Source: a virus | DNA length: 47,608 nt | IMG/VR virus record: IMGVR_UViG_3300043570_000747 | Location: 1 to 47,608 of that record | Direction: 5' to 3' (one strand) | Shown here: positions 17,456-23,524 of the stretch, one piece after another | Numbering within the stretch: position 1 is the stretch's first letter | Layout: each line of letters begins with the position of its first letter | Position numbers and translations under genes: made by a program | Notes under the pieces: model-generated | What the model was told of the DNA's origin: nothing | The model's database searches: none | Seen by the model: the letters and a program-made list of their open reading frames with translations, nothing else

Positions 17456-17607
17456 TGATAGAGAACGGATTAGAATTACTACTAAGCGAATACGGATTAG
17501 AGTTAGATAGTTTCTTGGGATCTATCTACATACCTTGGCACACTATCCTAATCACTACCGCCCTACTAATCGCCTATAAGATTTATAAGAGAAAGAAGAA
17601 TAAGTAA
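17455..17607 (+). CDS. small membrane protein
   Basis: 50 residues with one membrane helix (IPWHTILITTALLIAYKIY) and a basic tail KRKKNK, so an inside C-terminus. TAATG coupling on both sides. Function unknown. Confidence 0.55.
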   Translation: MIENGLELLLSEYGLELDSFLGSIYIPWHTILITTALLIAYKIYKRKKNK

Positions 17608-17717
17608 TGACTACTAATCGCCTACTAACTACCGCCGTTCAAATAGGTATCGGAATCCCGACCTTGCTAATGTTGCGTCTTGCTATAAAAGATTTTCTAG
17701 AGAATGGATTAGAATAA
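17607..17717 (+). CDS. 36-residue amphipathic/membrane peptide
   Basis: MTTNRLLTTAVQIGIGIPTLLMLRLAIKDFLENGLE: one hydrophobic segment. Start overlaps the previous stop; the next gene starts immediately after its stop. Function unknown. Confidence 0.45.
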   Translation: MTTNRLLTTAVQIGIGIPTLLMLRLAIKDFLENGLE

Positions 17718-17912
17718 ATGAAATCGCAATTAGAAAAAGATTTAGAAATAAAAGAAAGCTTTATAGATTTACTAAATGATTGCTACCCTACTGTAAAAAT
17801 CGGTTATTCAACTTTTACTCCCGCCGAAATTTTAGAGTGTTGCGATCCTATCGCCTTTTCTATCGGACTAATTGAGCACGAAGATTATTTAGCAGAATTA
17901 GAAGATGAATAA
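17718..17912 (+). CDS. hypothetical acidic protein
   Basis: 64 residues, acidic, with FTPAEILECCDPIAFSIGLIEHEDYLAELEDE. Last gene of the operon begun at 17157; starts 1 nt after the previous stop. Pattern typical of a conserved small actinophage family, function unknown. Confidence 0.6.
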   Translation: MKSQLEKDLEIKESFIDLLNDCYPTVKIGYSTFTPAEILECCDPIAFSIGLIEHEDYLAELEDE

Positions 17913-18114
17913 ATAAAAACGGCGTGTCGACTTGACAAATCGGTGCGGCGCCCACAAGGGTGCGGCGTCGGGCGTGTCGTTATGAACTTGTTATAAAAAA
18001 CCCTGAAATTTACGGCGTGTCGATTTGACAGACAAAACGGACATATCGGTGTGATGTGATTCACACCGCTTGAGCGTCTCAGTATTTGGAATTACTGGCT
18101 AGTAAGTAGAAAAA
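17913..18114 (+). other. intergenic regulatory region with GGCGTGTCG repeats
   Basis: Contains GGCGTGTCG-type motifs at about 17929, 17971 and 18013; the first and third continue into TTGACA. A GC-rich dyad (GCGCCC-ACAA-GGGTGCG) may end upstream transcription. The same GCCCACAAGGGTG and GTCGGGCGTGTCG blocks recur near 19187-19213, and GGCGTGTCGACTTGACA recurs near 20129. Confidence 0.5.
18050..18065 (+). promoter_or_regulatory. Crp/GlxR-like operator (perfect)
   Basis: TGTGATGTGATTCACA, 10/10 match to TGTGA-N6-TCACA; centre 76 nt upstream of the -10 centre at 18131-18136. Confidence 0.65.
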
Positions 18115-18136
18115 TGTCGGTGGGTTCGTGTATAAT
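18115..18136 (+). promoter_or_regulatory. TGTCAG-type phage promoter 3 (TGTCGG variant)
   Basis: TGTCGG (18115-18120), 10 nt, TATAAT (18131-18136). Leader contains AACGAAAGAAGG before ATG 18173. Confidence 0.7.
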
Positions 18137-18172
18137 TCCATACATAACAACAAACGAAAGAAGGTGCCACCA

Positions 18173-18379
18173 ATGGCTACTAAACTATACACAATCGAAA
18201 ACCTACTTGTAGGAAAAACCTATCGCTCAAATACTCGCCACTTTTCAGGTGAGATTATTTCCGCTACGGCTCGCCCTGAAATTTGGTATGGCGAAAAAAC
18301 CGAAGCGTTTTTAATTGAAGTAAATGCTGGCGGTCTGCGAAATAAATTCGCAACTGTTGCGGTTAAGGTAGGTGAATAA
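18173..18379 (+). CDS. hypothetical beta-rich protein
   Basis: 68 residues from ATG 18173; the frame opens upstream at 18128, but that codon overlaps the -10 box, so it cannot be in the mRNA. MATKLYTIENLLVGKTYRSNTRHFSGEIISATARPEIWYGEKTEAFLIEV...; small SH3- or beta-barrel-like pattern. No family recognised. Confidence 0.6.
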   Translation: MATKLYTIENLLVGKTYRSNTRHFSGEIISATARPEIWYGEKTEAFLIEVNAGGLRNKFATVAVKVGE

Positions 18380-18381
18380 TA

Positions 18382-18507
18382 ATGGGATACATTGAAATTT
18401 TTAGAATAGATGAAGAAGGTGCTGGCTGGGTTGATTTAGCCGAAGCAACACCTGATGAATTATTTAATATTGAAATCGGATTACTAAATGAAGGGGCATT
18501 TGAATAA
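18382..18507 (+). CDS. hypothetical acidic protein
   Basis: 41 residues: MGYIEIFRIDEEGAGWVDLAEATPDELFNIEIGLL... Acidic, no Cys. Two bases after the previous stop and TAATG-coupled to the next. No family recognised. Confidence 0.5.
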   Translation: MGYIEIFRIDEEGAGWVDLAEATPDELFNIEIGLLNEGAFE

Positions 18508-18674
18508 TGTCTAAAATGAAACAATACATAGAAATAATCGCAGCAAATTGCGATGAATGCGGTGGTGCTGGATTTGTTTTTTTCGGAGACGAAAATACTT
18601 ATGATGTAGAGCCTTGCTCTTGCATAGATGAAATTTCTGATGAACTAAATGTAGATTGGGTAAATAATGTATAA
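18507..18674 (+). CDS. small zinc-ribbon protein
   Basis: 55 residues: ANCDECGGAGFVFFG...VEPCSCIDE gives CxxCGGxG...CxC, like a DnaJ-type or rubredoxin-type zinc knuckle. Overlaps the next gene by 8 bp. Function unknown. Confidence 0.6.
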   Translation: MSKMKQYIEIIAANCDECGGAGFVFFGDENTYDVEPCSCIDEISDELNVDWVNNV

Positions 18675-18870
18675 ACTAACTTGCGCCTATGATAGCAACG
18701 CTCCCCATTGGTCTGCCGAATACGAAAACGAATTCGGTGCGTGGGAAAACTTTTTCCGCTTTACCGATTGGGGAATGGCTAACGAATACTCAACTGTAAA
18801 TCTATCAACGCCAACTGGCAAAATGTATACTAAATTATTTTATCGTTCAGGAAAGGTCGTAGTAAAATGA
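18667..18870 (+). CDS. hypothetical aromatic-rich protein
   Basis: 67 residues with many aromatic residues (HWSAEYENEFGAWENFFRFTDWGM...). Overlaps both neighbours by a few bases. No family recognised. Confidence 0.55.
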   Translation: MYKLTCAYDSNAPHWSAEYENEFGAWENFFRFTDWGMANEYSTVNLSTPTGKMYTKLFYRSGKVVVK

Positions 18871-19058
18871 TGACTCGTAAAGATTATATTTCTACCGCAG
18901 AAATTCTAAACTATGTTAGCAATAAAACGCACCCTGCTGTTTTTTCTAAAATGGTAAATGATTTTGCAGAAATGTTTGCAAAAGATAATGAGCGATTTGA
19001 TGTAACAAAATTTCATGAGGCAAGTGGGTATCATGTTCCTAACTTCTCTTCAAGATAA
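18867..19058 (+). CDS. hypothetical helical protein
   Basis: 63 residues; MTRKDYISTAEILNYVSNKTHPAVFSKMVNDFAEMFAKDNERFDVTKFHEA is a familiar pattern of small actinophage proteins (two helices with an invariant-looking F...KDN..FD..+F). Starts at overlapping ATGATG; 4-bp overlap with the previous gene. Confidence 0.6.
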   Translation: MMTRKDYISTAEILNYVSNKTHPAVFSKMVNDFAEMFAKDNERFDVTKFHEASGYHVPNFSSR

Positions 19059-19164
19059 AGTAAAACGCATTCAGGAATTGCGTCGCAGTAATGCGGCGCA
19101 ACCTGTTCGCAATAAGAAAAAATATAATCGCAAGATCAAACATAAAAATAAAAATGCAGAGTAG
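19033..19164 (+). CDS. small basic protein
   Basis: 43 residues, 26-bp overlap with the previous gene in another frame. Strongly basic second half (RNKKKYNRKIKHKNKN), so likely binds nucleic acid or ribosomes. No strong ribosome site; retained because the frame is open to the operon end. Confidence 0.4.
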   Translation: MFLTSLQDKVKRIQELRRSNAAQPVRNKKKYNRKIKHKNKNAE

Positions 19165-19220
19165 CGCATAAATATGCAGCTGCGCCCACAAGGGTGGCGG
19201 CGTCGGGCGTGTCGTACGGG

Positions 19221-19236
19221 TGTGATGTAAAACACC
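19221..19236 (+). promoter_or_regulatory. degenerate Crp/GlxR-like site (8/10)
   Basis: TGTGATGTAAAACACC; the flanks make GGGTGT...ACACCC, so it may equally be an RNA hairpin. Centre 54 nt upstream of the -10 centre at 19280-19285. Confidence 0.3.
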
Positions 19237-19263
19237 CTGAAAATTTGCGTGTCGATTAGTAAA

Positions 19264-19285
19264 TGTCAGTCTGTTCTGCTATACT
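19264..19285 (+). promoter_or_regulatory. TGTCAG-type phage promoter 4
   Basis: TGTCAG (19264-19269), 10 nt ending TGC, TATACT (19280-19285), 28 nt before the GP88 start. Confidence 0.75.
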
Positions 19286-19312
19286 TGCCATTCAACCAAC
19301 GATTGGGCTCCA

Positions 19313-20032
19313 ATGAAATTAAAACGTTCTAACGATAGAAAGGTGGCTAACCTTGTCACAAAAAATGGAAAGCAAGCCGCAATTGCGAACACGTTCGGTC
19401 TCCCTGCAGGAAAAAATTATTCATGCCCTGGTGCCACTAGTATTTGTGAGAGTGTTTGCTACGCAGGCAAATTGGAAAAACTCTTCAAGGGAGTAAAAAC
19501 TAATCTGTTACACAATTGGGAATTGTTACGCAATGCAGACAATGACACAATGGTGAGATTGATCGATGAGATGATTGTTGATTTCGTTGCTGATTGTGAT
19601 AAGAAGAGTGCTCCTAAGTTATTCCGTATCCACTGGGACGGAGATTTCTTCAATGATACTTATACCTATGCCTGGAAGACTGTTATTGAAAATCATTCCG
19701 ATATTCAATTTTGGGTTTACACACGTGTAAAGTCTGCAGCGCTTATTCTTAAGGATGTATCTAATCTATCTCTTTACTATTCTACCGATGATGAAAATAA
19801 AGAAATAGGCCATGACTTAAAAGTAAATTCTGGTATCCGCCTTGCTTATCTAGGAAAAACATTCGCCGTAACTGAAAGCACAATGAAAGAGTTAACTGGC
19901 AAGCCTGGCGCTAAGTGTCCAGAGAATATGAAATCAATTCCACTTATTAGCAATGCAGGGTCCGCTTGTGTATCTTGTGGCCTATGTGTTTATGGTAAAG
20001 CAGATATTAGATTTTCTGCGAGTAAAAAATAA
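19313..20032 (+). CDS. GP88-family protein
   Basis: 239 residues. Pattern NTFGLPAGKNYSCPGATSICESVCYAG near the N-terminus and AKCPENMKSIPLI...ACVSCGLCVYG at the C-terminus match the actinophage gene product 88 family (PF17338-type). The eight or so conserved Cys residues suggest an Fe-S cluster or zinc sites; the reaction is unknown. Middle has RIHWDGDFFNDTYTYAW, a conserved acidic motif. Expressed from its own TGTCAG promoter and coupled to a membrane peptide. Confidence 0.8.
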   Translation: MKLKRSNDRKVANLVTKNGKQAAIANTFGLPAGKNYSCPGATSICESVCYAGKLEKLFKGVKTNLLHNWELLRNADNDTMVRLIDEMIVDFVADCDKKSAPKLFRIHWDGDFFNDTYTYAWKTVIENHSDIQFWVYTRVKSAALILKDVSNLSLYYSTDDENKEIGHDLKVNSGIRLAYLGKTFAVTESTMKELTGKPGAKCPENMKSIPLISNAGSACVSCGLCVYGKADIRFSASKK

Positions 20033-20127
20033 TGGCGGAGATTATTGGAACAATTCTTGCGGTTATATTATTAGCAGCTCTTATACTTCCGATTCCTGTT
20101 GCTATATGGGCAGTGTTTAGGTCTTAA
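20032..20127 (+). CDS. 31-residue membrane peptide
   Basis: MAEIIGTILAVILLAALILPIPVAIWAVFRS: a single membrane helix. ATG overlaps the GP88 stop (TAATG), so it is translationally coupled. Function unknown. Confidence 0.45.
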   Translation: MAEIIGTILAVILLAALILPIPVAIWAVFRS

Positions 20128-20174
20128 CGGCGTGTCGACTTGACAAGATCATTTTGGCCCGCAAAGGTGGCGGC

Positions 20175-20204
20175 TTATCCACAGGCTTACGGCAGTTATC
20201 CACA
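20175..20204 (+). promoter_or_regulatory. pair of DnaA-box sequences
   Basis: TTATCCACA at 20175-20183 and again at 20196-20204, each matching the DnaA-box consensus, in the intergenic space upstream of promoter 5. A third copy is at 22125 and two more are in the 28.7-kb region. Confidence 0.5.
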
Positions 20205-20218
20205 ACCCCCCCGAAAAA

Positions 20219-20234
20219 TGTGATGTTTATCACA
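20219..20234 (+). promoter_or_regulatory. Crp/GlxR-like operator (perfect)
   Basis: TGTGATGTTTATCACA, 10/10. Flanks (AAA on both sides) are not complementary, so it is a DNA-operator-like dyad rather than just an RNA hairpin. Centre 60 nt upstream of the -10 centre. Confidence 0.7.
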
Positions 20235-20267
20235 AAAGCTGCGACACACCGATAGTAGATTAGGTAA

Positions 20268-20289
20268 TGTCAGTGCCCTATGCTAAAAT
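20268..20289 (+). promoter_or_regulatory. TGTCAG-type phage promoter 5
   Basis: TGTCAG (20268-20273), 10 nt ending TGC, TAAAAT (20284-20289); leader AACAACGAAAGG. Confidence 0.75.
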
Positions 20290-20318
20290 ACTCTTATTCC
20301 AACAACGAAAGGCAACAA

Positions 20319-20543
20319 ATGACTAATCTAATAAAAGTTCCACACACAGTAGTATTCGAGGCTATTATTGATATTGATAAAGTTCCTGCAAACTTACTAC
20401 CTGCGTTAATTGCTTGTACCGAAACTCAATTACTAGAAATGTGCAAAGGCGCAACACTACACGCTCTTGCAGAGTCTAATGTATTGCAAACTGCAAATGA
20501 AAATAACACTTGGGCTGAAGTAACTATCAAGGAAGGCAACTAA
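20319..20543 (+). CDS. hypothetical protein
   Basis: 74 residues from ATG 20319; an upstream in-frame ATG at 20280 lies in the promoter itself, so it is not used. MTNLIKVPHTVVFEAIIDIDKVPANLLPALIACTETQLLEMC...; mixed alpha/beta. No family recognised. Confidence 0.6.
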   Translation: MTNLIKVPHTVVFEAIIDIDKVPANLLPALIACTETQLLEMCKGATLHALAESNVLQTANENNTWAEVTIKEGN

Positions 20544-20545
20544 TA

Positions 20546-20818
20546 ATGGGAAGCAATTTTGCAAATGATTTATCAGTAATGGATTTAGATTTAGAGGTAG
20601 CAATTGGCTATCACTTACAGGGTAATCATTACCCACCCGTTCCACTTTCTATGGTTCAACCTTGCATAGATGCTATTGACGCATACTATGAGGAAGACTA
20701 TAATAAACTAATTGAAATGCCTGAAGGCGTATTCTATCGTGGAGATAAGTTCGCTCCCGCCTCCGCTATTATTGAACAACACCACCTAGACGCTTGGCTA
20801 CCTGAAAACGATTACTGA
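20546..20818 (+). CDS. hypothetical protein
   Basis: 90 residues, acidic, beginning MGSNFANDLSVMDLDLEVAIGYHLQGNHYPPVPLSM, a pattern of small actinophage proteins. Two bases after the previous stop. Followed by an exact dyad that is also a Crp/GlxR-type site. Confidence 0.6.
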   Translation: MGSNFANDLSVMDLDLEVAIGYHLQGNHYPPVPLSMVQPCIDAIDAYYEEDYNKLIEMPEGVFYRGDKFAPASAIIEQHHLDAWLPENDY

Positions 20819-20834
20819 GATCAAAAGCTGGGCG

Positions 20835-20850
20835 TGTGAGTTATCTCACA
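20835..20850 (+). promoter_or_regulatory. Crp/GlxR-like operator (perfect)
   Basis: TGTGAGTTATCTCACA, 10/10; it also fits the GlxR form TGTGANNTANNTCACA. Extended complementary flanks (GCG/CGC) mean it could also fold as RNA at the end of the previous transcript. Centre 65 nt upstream of the -10 centre. Confidence 0.65.
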
Positions 20851-20888
20851 CGCTTGGAATCTCATATAATAAGATTGGGCTTGATAAA

Positions 20889-20910
20889 TGTCAGACCCTA
20901 ATGCTACAAT
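20889..20910 (+). promoter_or_regulatory. TGTCAG-type phage promoter 6
   Basis: TGTCAG (20889-20894), 10 nt ending TGC, TACAAT (20905-20910); 26 nt to ATG 20936. Confidence 0.75.
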
Positions 20911-20935
20911 ACTCATCTACAAGAAAGGAAGCAAA

Positions 20936-21109
20936 ATGACAATAGATAACAAAGTCTATCAGGTCGGTGATTTATTCACCACTCTGAAGTCTAAGGAAAC
21001 GGGAGTAATCAAAGAGATTATTTCCAACTCATCTGGCTCGGTGAGAGTTCGTCTGGAAACAGACAACGGAGAACGCTGGACAACAGTTCTAGCAGATAAA
21101 CTAGCCTAA
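20936..21109 (+). CDS. small beta-rich protein
   Basis: 57 residues from ATG 20936, preceded by AAGAAAGGAAG. VYQVGDLFTTLKSKETGVIKEIISNSSGSVRVRLETDNGERWTTV reads as a small SH3/KOW-like beta barrel, a shape often used to bind RNA or DNA. Function unknown. Confidence 0.55.
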   Translation: MTIDNKVYQVGDLFTTLKSKETGVIKEIISNSSGSVRVRLETDNGERWTTVLADKLA

Positions 21110-21266
21110 TCAACTAGCGAAACAGGGACAGTTTAGAGAGTATCTAGTCCAATGTCGTAAGTAAGAACTCTCTCCCTTCGGGGAAGTCCCAAAAGGCGAA
21201 ATGGGGGGACTATAAAATACCCAAAGTAGCATACCTGAGCAAGTATGGTTAAAAGGCTCAACACAA
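21110..21266 (+). other. structured 3' region / intergenic
   Basis: No gene on the plus strand. Several self-complementary parts: AGAGAGT with ACTCTCT, and the pseudoknot element at 21230-21261. A minus-strand frame (21133-21381) overlaps the next real gene and is not supported. Confidence 0.4.
21230..21261 (+). promoter_or_regulatory. CTGAG-loop pseudoknot element, copy 1
   Basis: CATAC-CTGAGCAA-GTATG forms a 5-bp stem with an 8-nt loop. Loop TGAGC (21236-21240) can pair with GCTCA (21256-21260) after an A-rich linker, giving an H-type pseudoknot. Same architecture as 21747-21775 and 42183-42211, but this copy precedes a promoter, not a start codon. Confidence 0.5.
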
Positions 21267-21288
21267 TGTCAGACCCCTCTGATATACT
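21267..21288 (+). promoter_or_regulatory. TGTCAG-type phage promoter 7
   Basis: TGTCAG (21267-21272), 10 nt ending TGA, TATACT (21283-21288). The only promoter of the set in an intergenic position without a Crp/GlxR-like site upstream. Confidence 0.75.
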
Positions 21289-21319
21289 AATCAACCAACC
21301 AACCAACGAAAGGTAATAT

Positions 21320-21736
21320 ATGTCAAGACAAATCACAGTAAAGGTAGCAACAACCAAAGTAATCAAGGCACTAGAAGGCACACTCGCTAAACTAGAGAAA
21401 GATTACACATCACAATCAGCAAATGAAGCAAAGTATAACAAGGCGGTAGAAGCGTGGCGCAAGGAAATTGGTAAGTGGGCTATTGCTAACTTCTCAAAGG
21501 CTGAAAACCTACGCACAAACTATCGCAACTGGAACAACACTCTCAATGTTGATTTTGACATCATCACAAAAGAAGGTGGGTTTCCTACTGAACCTGAAAA
21601 GGATTTTGAGGTTATCCATCAGCACACTTATCGTGAGATGAAAGAGGACATCACAAATGCCCTAACAATTCTCAAGATGACAGATGAGGAAACAGTAAAT
21701 GCTTCCACAATGAAGCAGATTGCTAAGTATCTCTAA
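21320..21736 (+). CDS. hypothetical helical protein
   Basis: 138 residues, Lys/Glu-rich and mostly helical (TTKVIKALEGTLAKLEKDYTSQSANEAKYNKAVEAWRKEIGKWAIANF). A coiled-coil segment is likely at residues 15-60. Ribosome site CGAAAGG. Recurrent in actinophages by pattern, but no function known to me. Confidence 0.65.
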   Translation: MSRQITVKVATTKVIKALEGTLAKLEKDYTSQSANEAKYNKAVEAWRKEIGKWAIANFSKAENLRTNYRNWNNTLNVDFDIITKEGGFPTEPEKDFEVIHQHTYREMKEDITNALTILKMTDEETVNASTMKQIAKYL

Positions 21737-21746
21737 ATAAATACAA

Positions 21747-21787
21747 CGACCTGAGTATGTCGCCAAACTGCTCACACCTTCGGGTGT
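21747..21787 (+). promoter_or_regulatory. CTGAG-loop pseudoknot element, copy 2, in a 5' leader
   Basis: CGAC-CTGAGTAT-GTCG hairpin (21747-21762). Loop TGAG (21752-21755) is complementary to CTCA (21771-21774). A UUCG-capped hairpin ACACC-TTCG-GGTGT follows (21774-21787, sharing one base). Lies 23-63 nt before ATG 21810, so it could act on translation of that gene. Confidence 0.6.
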
Positions 21788-21809
21788 TCCTACTAACAAA
21801 GGTAATACA

Positions 21810-22037
21810 ATGGCAAATCGTTTTAGAATAGAAATCTATGACGCAAACAAAGCAAATGATGTAACTATTTATTCAGATCAAGGTGTTGATAGAGAATACC
21901 TAAATGAATTAGTTTTTTCTAATTTGCGTAAGTTTCACGGAAGAGTAAATGCTTACGTGTATGACAATGTAAAAAAGAAAAAGGTTACAGCAATGTTCCT
22001 TGATGAAAGTATAACTAATCAGTTTCAGTTAAGATAG
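21810..22037 (+). CDS. hypothetical protein, possible target of RNA element
   Basis: 75 residues: MANRFRIEIYDANKANDVTIYSDQGVDREYLNELVFSNLRKFHGRVNAYVYD...; alpha/beta, basic. The leader holds the pseudoknot element and AACAAAGG. No family recognised; it might bind its own leader, but that is only a hypothesis. Confidence 0.6.
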   Translation: MANRFRIEIYDANKANDVTIYSDQGVDREYLNELVFSNLRKFHGRVNAYVYDNVKKKKVTAMFLDESITNQFQLR

Positions 22038-22041
22038 TCTT

Positions 22042-22080
22042 GGGGCGGAACGTCCATTAATAATTGGTTAATGCCGCCCC
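22042..22080 (+). terminator. strong hairpin after the 75-aa gene
   Basis: GGGGCGG (22042-22048) pairs with CCGCCCC (22074-22080); inner stem CATTAA/TTAATG. No U-tract follows, so it may be a transcript-end stabiliser instead of an intrinsic terminator. Confidence 0.45.
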
Positions 22081-22124
22081 ATCTTAGCTTTACTAGATAC
22101 CAAAACGCCCCCAAAGCTGCGGGG

Positions 22125-22133
22125 TTATCCACA
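22125..22133 (+). promoter_or_regulatory. DnaA-box sequence
   Basis: TTATCCACA, part of a larger dyad with CTGTGGA about 13 nt on; intergenic, upstream of promoter 8. Confidence 0.4.
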
Positions 22134-22168
22134 GCCTTACGGCTGCCTGTGGAAAACGCCCGAAAAAT

Positions 22169-22184
22169 TGTGATGATGATCACA
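22169..22184 (+). promoter_or_regulatory. Crp/GlxR-like operator (perfect)
   Basis: TGTGATGATGATCACA, 10/10 with non-complementary immediate flanks; centre 65 nt upstream of the -10 centre at 22239-22244. Confidence 0.7.
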
Positions 22185-22222
22185 CGGATCAATTCGGACA
22201 TATTGTAACTAATCCTAGACAA

Positions 22223-22244
22223 TGTCAGTGCCACCTGTTATAAT
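22223..22244 (+). promoter_or_regulatory. TGTCAG-type phage promoter 8
   Basis: TGTCAG (22223-22228), 10 nt ending TGT, TATAAT (22239-22244); leader ACCGAAAGG before ATG 22276. Confidence 0.8.
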
Positions 22245-22275
22245 AAACTAATCAACCAACCGAAAGGAAATAAAT

Positions 22276-23283
22276 ATGGCTCATAATCTAGAAATGGAAA
22301 ACGGCGAAGTTGCTTTTGCTCTTCGTGGTGCTCCTGCTTGGCATAATCTTGCCAACCGCATCTTTACAAAAGATGAGGAAGTTACAACTAGTCTAATGCT
22401 TGAAGAGGCAAAATTGGCTAATTGGAATGTTCGCTTGTCTCCACTAACTGAACACATTTCAGAATCTTGGAATGATGTATCAGATGCATCTCTTGTCATT
22501 CGTGACAACCCATTCAACAAGGGCATAGATGTTCTTGCAACTGTTGGAAAGCGTTACAAGCCTGTGCAGAATGAAGAGTTATTTGCATTTGCTGATGCTA
22601 TTCACGATGCCAATGCTGATTGCCGTTGGGAATCCGCTGGCTCATTGAAGAAGGGTAAAGTTGTATTTGGAACTGTAGATATTCCACGCACAATGGTTCT
22701 TGACCCACAAGGTGCTAACGATGAGACAAAACTTTATCTTATCGTATGGACATCACACGATGGTTCTGTTGCTGTTCAAGCAGCCGTTACACCTGTTCGT
22801 GTTGTTTGCCAAAACACATTGAATCTTGCAATGCGTAATGCAAAGCAATCTTTCAAGATTCGTCACACACAATCTGTTGAAGGTCGTATTCAGGTTGCTC
22901 GTGAGACTCTTGGTCTTGCTCTTGGTTATTTCGATGAGTTTGAAATTGAAGCAAAAGCGCTTTACTCTCAAGCAATCACCGATGCTGAATTTTCAAAGTT
23001 GATTCAGACTATTTATCCAAAGCCAGATAAAGATGCAGCAAAAGTTGCTCTAACTAAGTGGGAGAATAAGGTTGTATTGCTTGATGACCTTTATCATAAC
23101 TCACCAACTAACGCTACAATCAAGGGAACAAAGTGGGGTGCGTTCAATGCACTAACTGAGCGCCTTGATTATTTCCGTTCAGGTCGTGGCAATTCTGAAA
23201 CACTAATGGCTGGTGCATCAGGCTTTGACCCAATTCTTACCGCCGAGAAAAATAAAATTCTCAAGTTGGTAAAATCATTCTAA
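22276..23283 (+). CDS. DUF932 / TIGR03299-like phage-plasmid protein
   Basis: 335 residues. PAWHNLANRIFTKDEEVTTSLMLEEAKLANWNVRLSPL near the N-terminus, YKPVQNEELFAFADAI in the middle, then PVRVVCQNTLNLAMRNAKQSFKIRHTQSVEGRI. These follow the phage/plasmid-like TIGR03299 family (DUF932). Function unknown; common in actinophages and plasmids. It is the largest gene of the plus-strand early region, with its own promoter and a strong terminator. Confidence 0.8.
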   Translation: MAHNLEMENGEVAFALRGAPAWHNLANRIFTKDEEVTTSLMLEEAKLANWNVRLSPLTEHISESWNDVSDASLVIRDNPFNKGIDVLATVGKRYKPVQNEELFAFADAIHDANADCRWESAGSLKKGKVVFGTVDIPRTMVLDPQGANDETKLYLIVWTSHDGSVAVQAAVTPVRVVCQNTLNLAMRNAKQSFKIRHTQSVEGRIQVARETLGLALGYFDEFEIEAKALYSQAITDAEFSKLIQTIYPKPDKDAAKVALTKWENKVVLLDDLYHNSPTNATIKGTKWGAFNALTERLDYFRSGRGNSETLMAGASGFDPILTAEKNKILKLVKSF

Positions 23284-23297
23284 CAAAATGATTTGCG

Positions 23298-23327
23298 ACG
23301 GGGGAGAATAAAATCTCCCCCGTTTTC
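23298..23327 (+). terminator. intrinsic terminator
   Basis: ACGGGGGAGA (23298-23307) pairs perfectly with TCTCCCCCGT (23314-23323), loop of 6, then TTTTC. Confidence 0.85.
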
Positions 23328-23331
23328 ATTT

Positions 23332-23408
23332 GATCCATTAGCTCAGTTGGTTAGAGCGCTACCCTGTCACGGTAGAGGCCGTCGGTTCAAGTCCGATATG
23401 GGTCGCCA
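23332..23408 (+). tRNA. tRNA-Asp (GTC)
   Basis: 77 nt with encoded CCA. Acceptor GATCCAT/ATGGGTC, D-arm AGCTCAGTTGGTTAGAGC, anticodon stem-loop CTACC-CTGTCAC-GGTAG (anticodon GTC), T-arm with GTTCAAG. The only tRNA on the plus strand; the other six are on the minus strand and lack the encoded CCA. Confidence 0.95.
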
Positions 23409-23443
23409 AATAGATTTGTCGACAATGCCCGCAACCTTGCGGG

Positions 23444-23459
23444 TGTGATTTTAATCATA
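23444..23459 (+). promoter_or_regulatory. Crp/GlxR-like operator (9/10)
   Basis: TGTGATTTTAATCATA, one mismatch; centre 64 nt upstream of the -10 centre at 23513-23518. Confidence 0.5.
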
Positions 23460-23496
23460 CGGGGATCATAAAAAATCCCCTAGAAAAGATGGCAAA

Positions 23497-23518
23497 TGTC
23501 AGTGGCACCTGGTACAAT
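23497..23518 (+). promoter_or_regulatory. TGTCAG-type phage promoter 9 (leaderless)
   Basis: TGTCAG (23497-23502), 10 nt ending TGG, TACAAT (23513-23518), then 6 nt to ATG 23525, so the transcript likely starts at the start codon. Confidence 0.7.
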
Positions 23519-23524
23519 TCTCGC

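Noticed and set aside
21133-21381. Minus-strand 82-aa frame
   Set aside because: Overlaps the real plus-strand gene and its promoter; no start signals.
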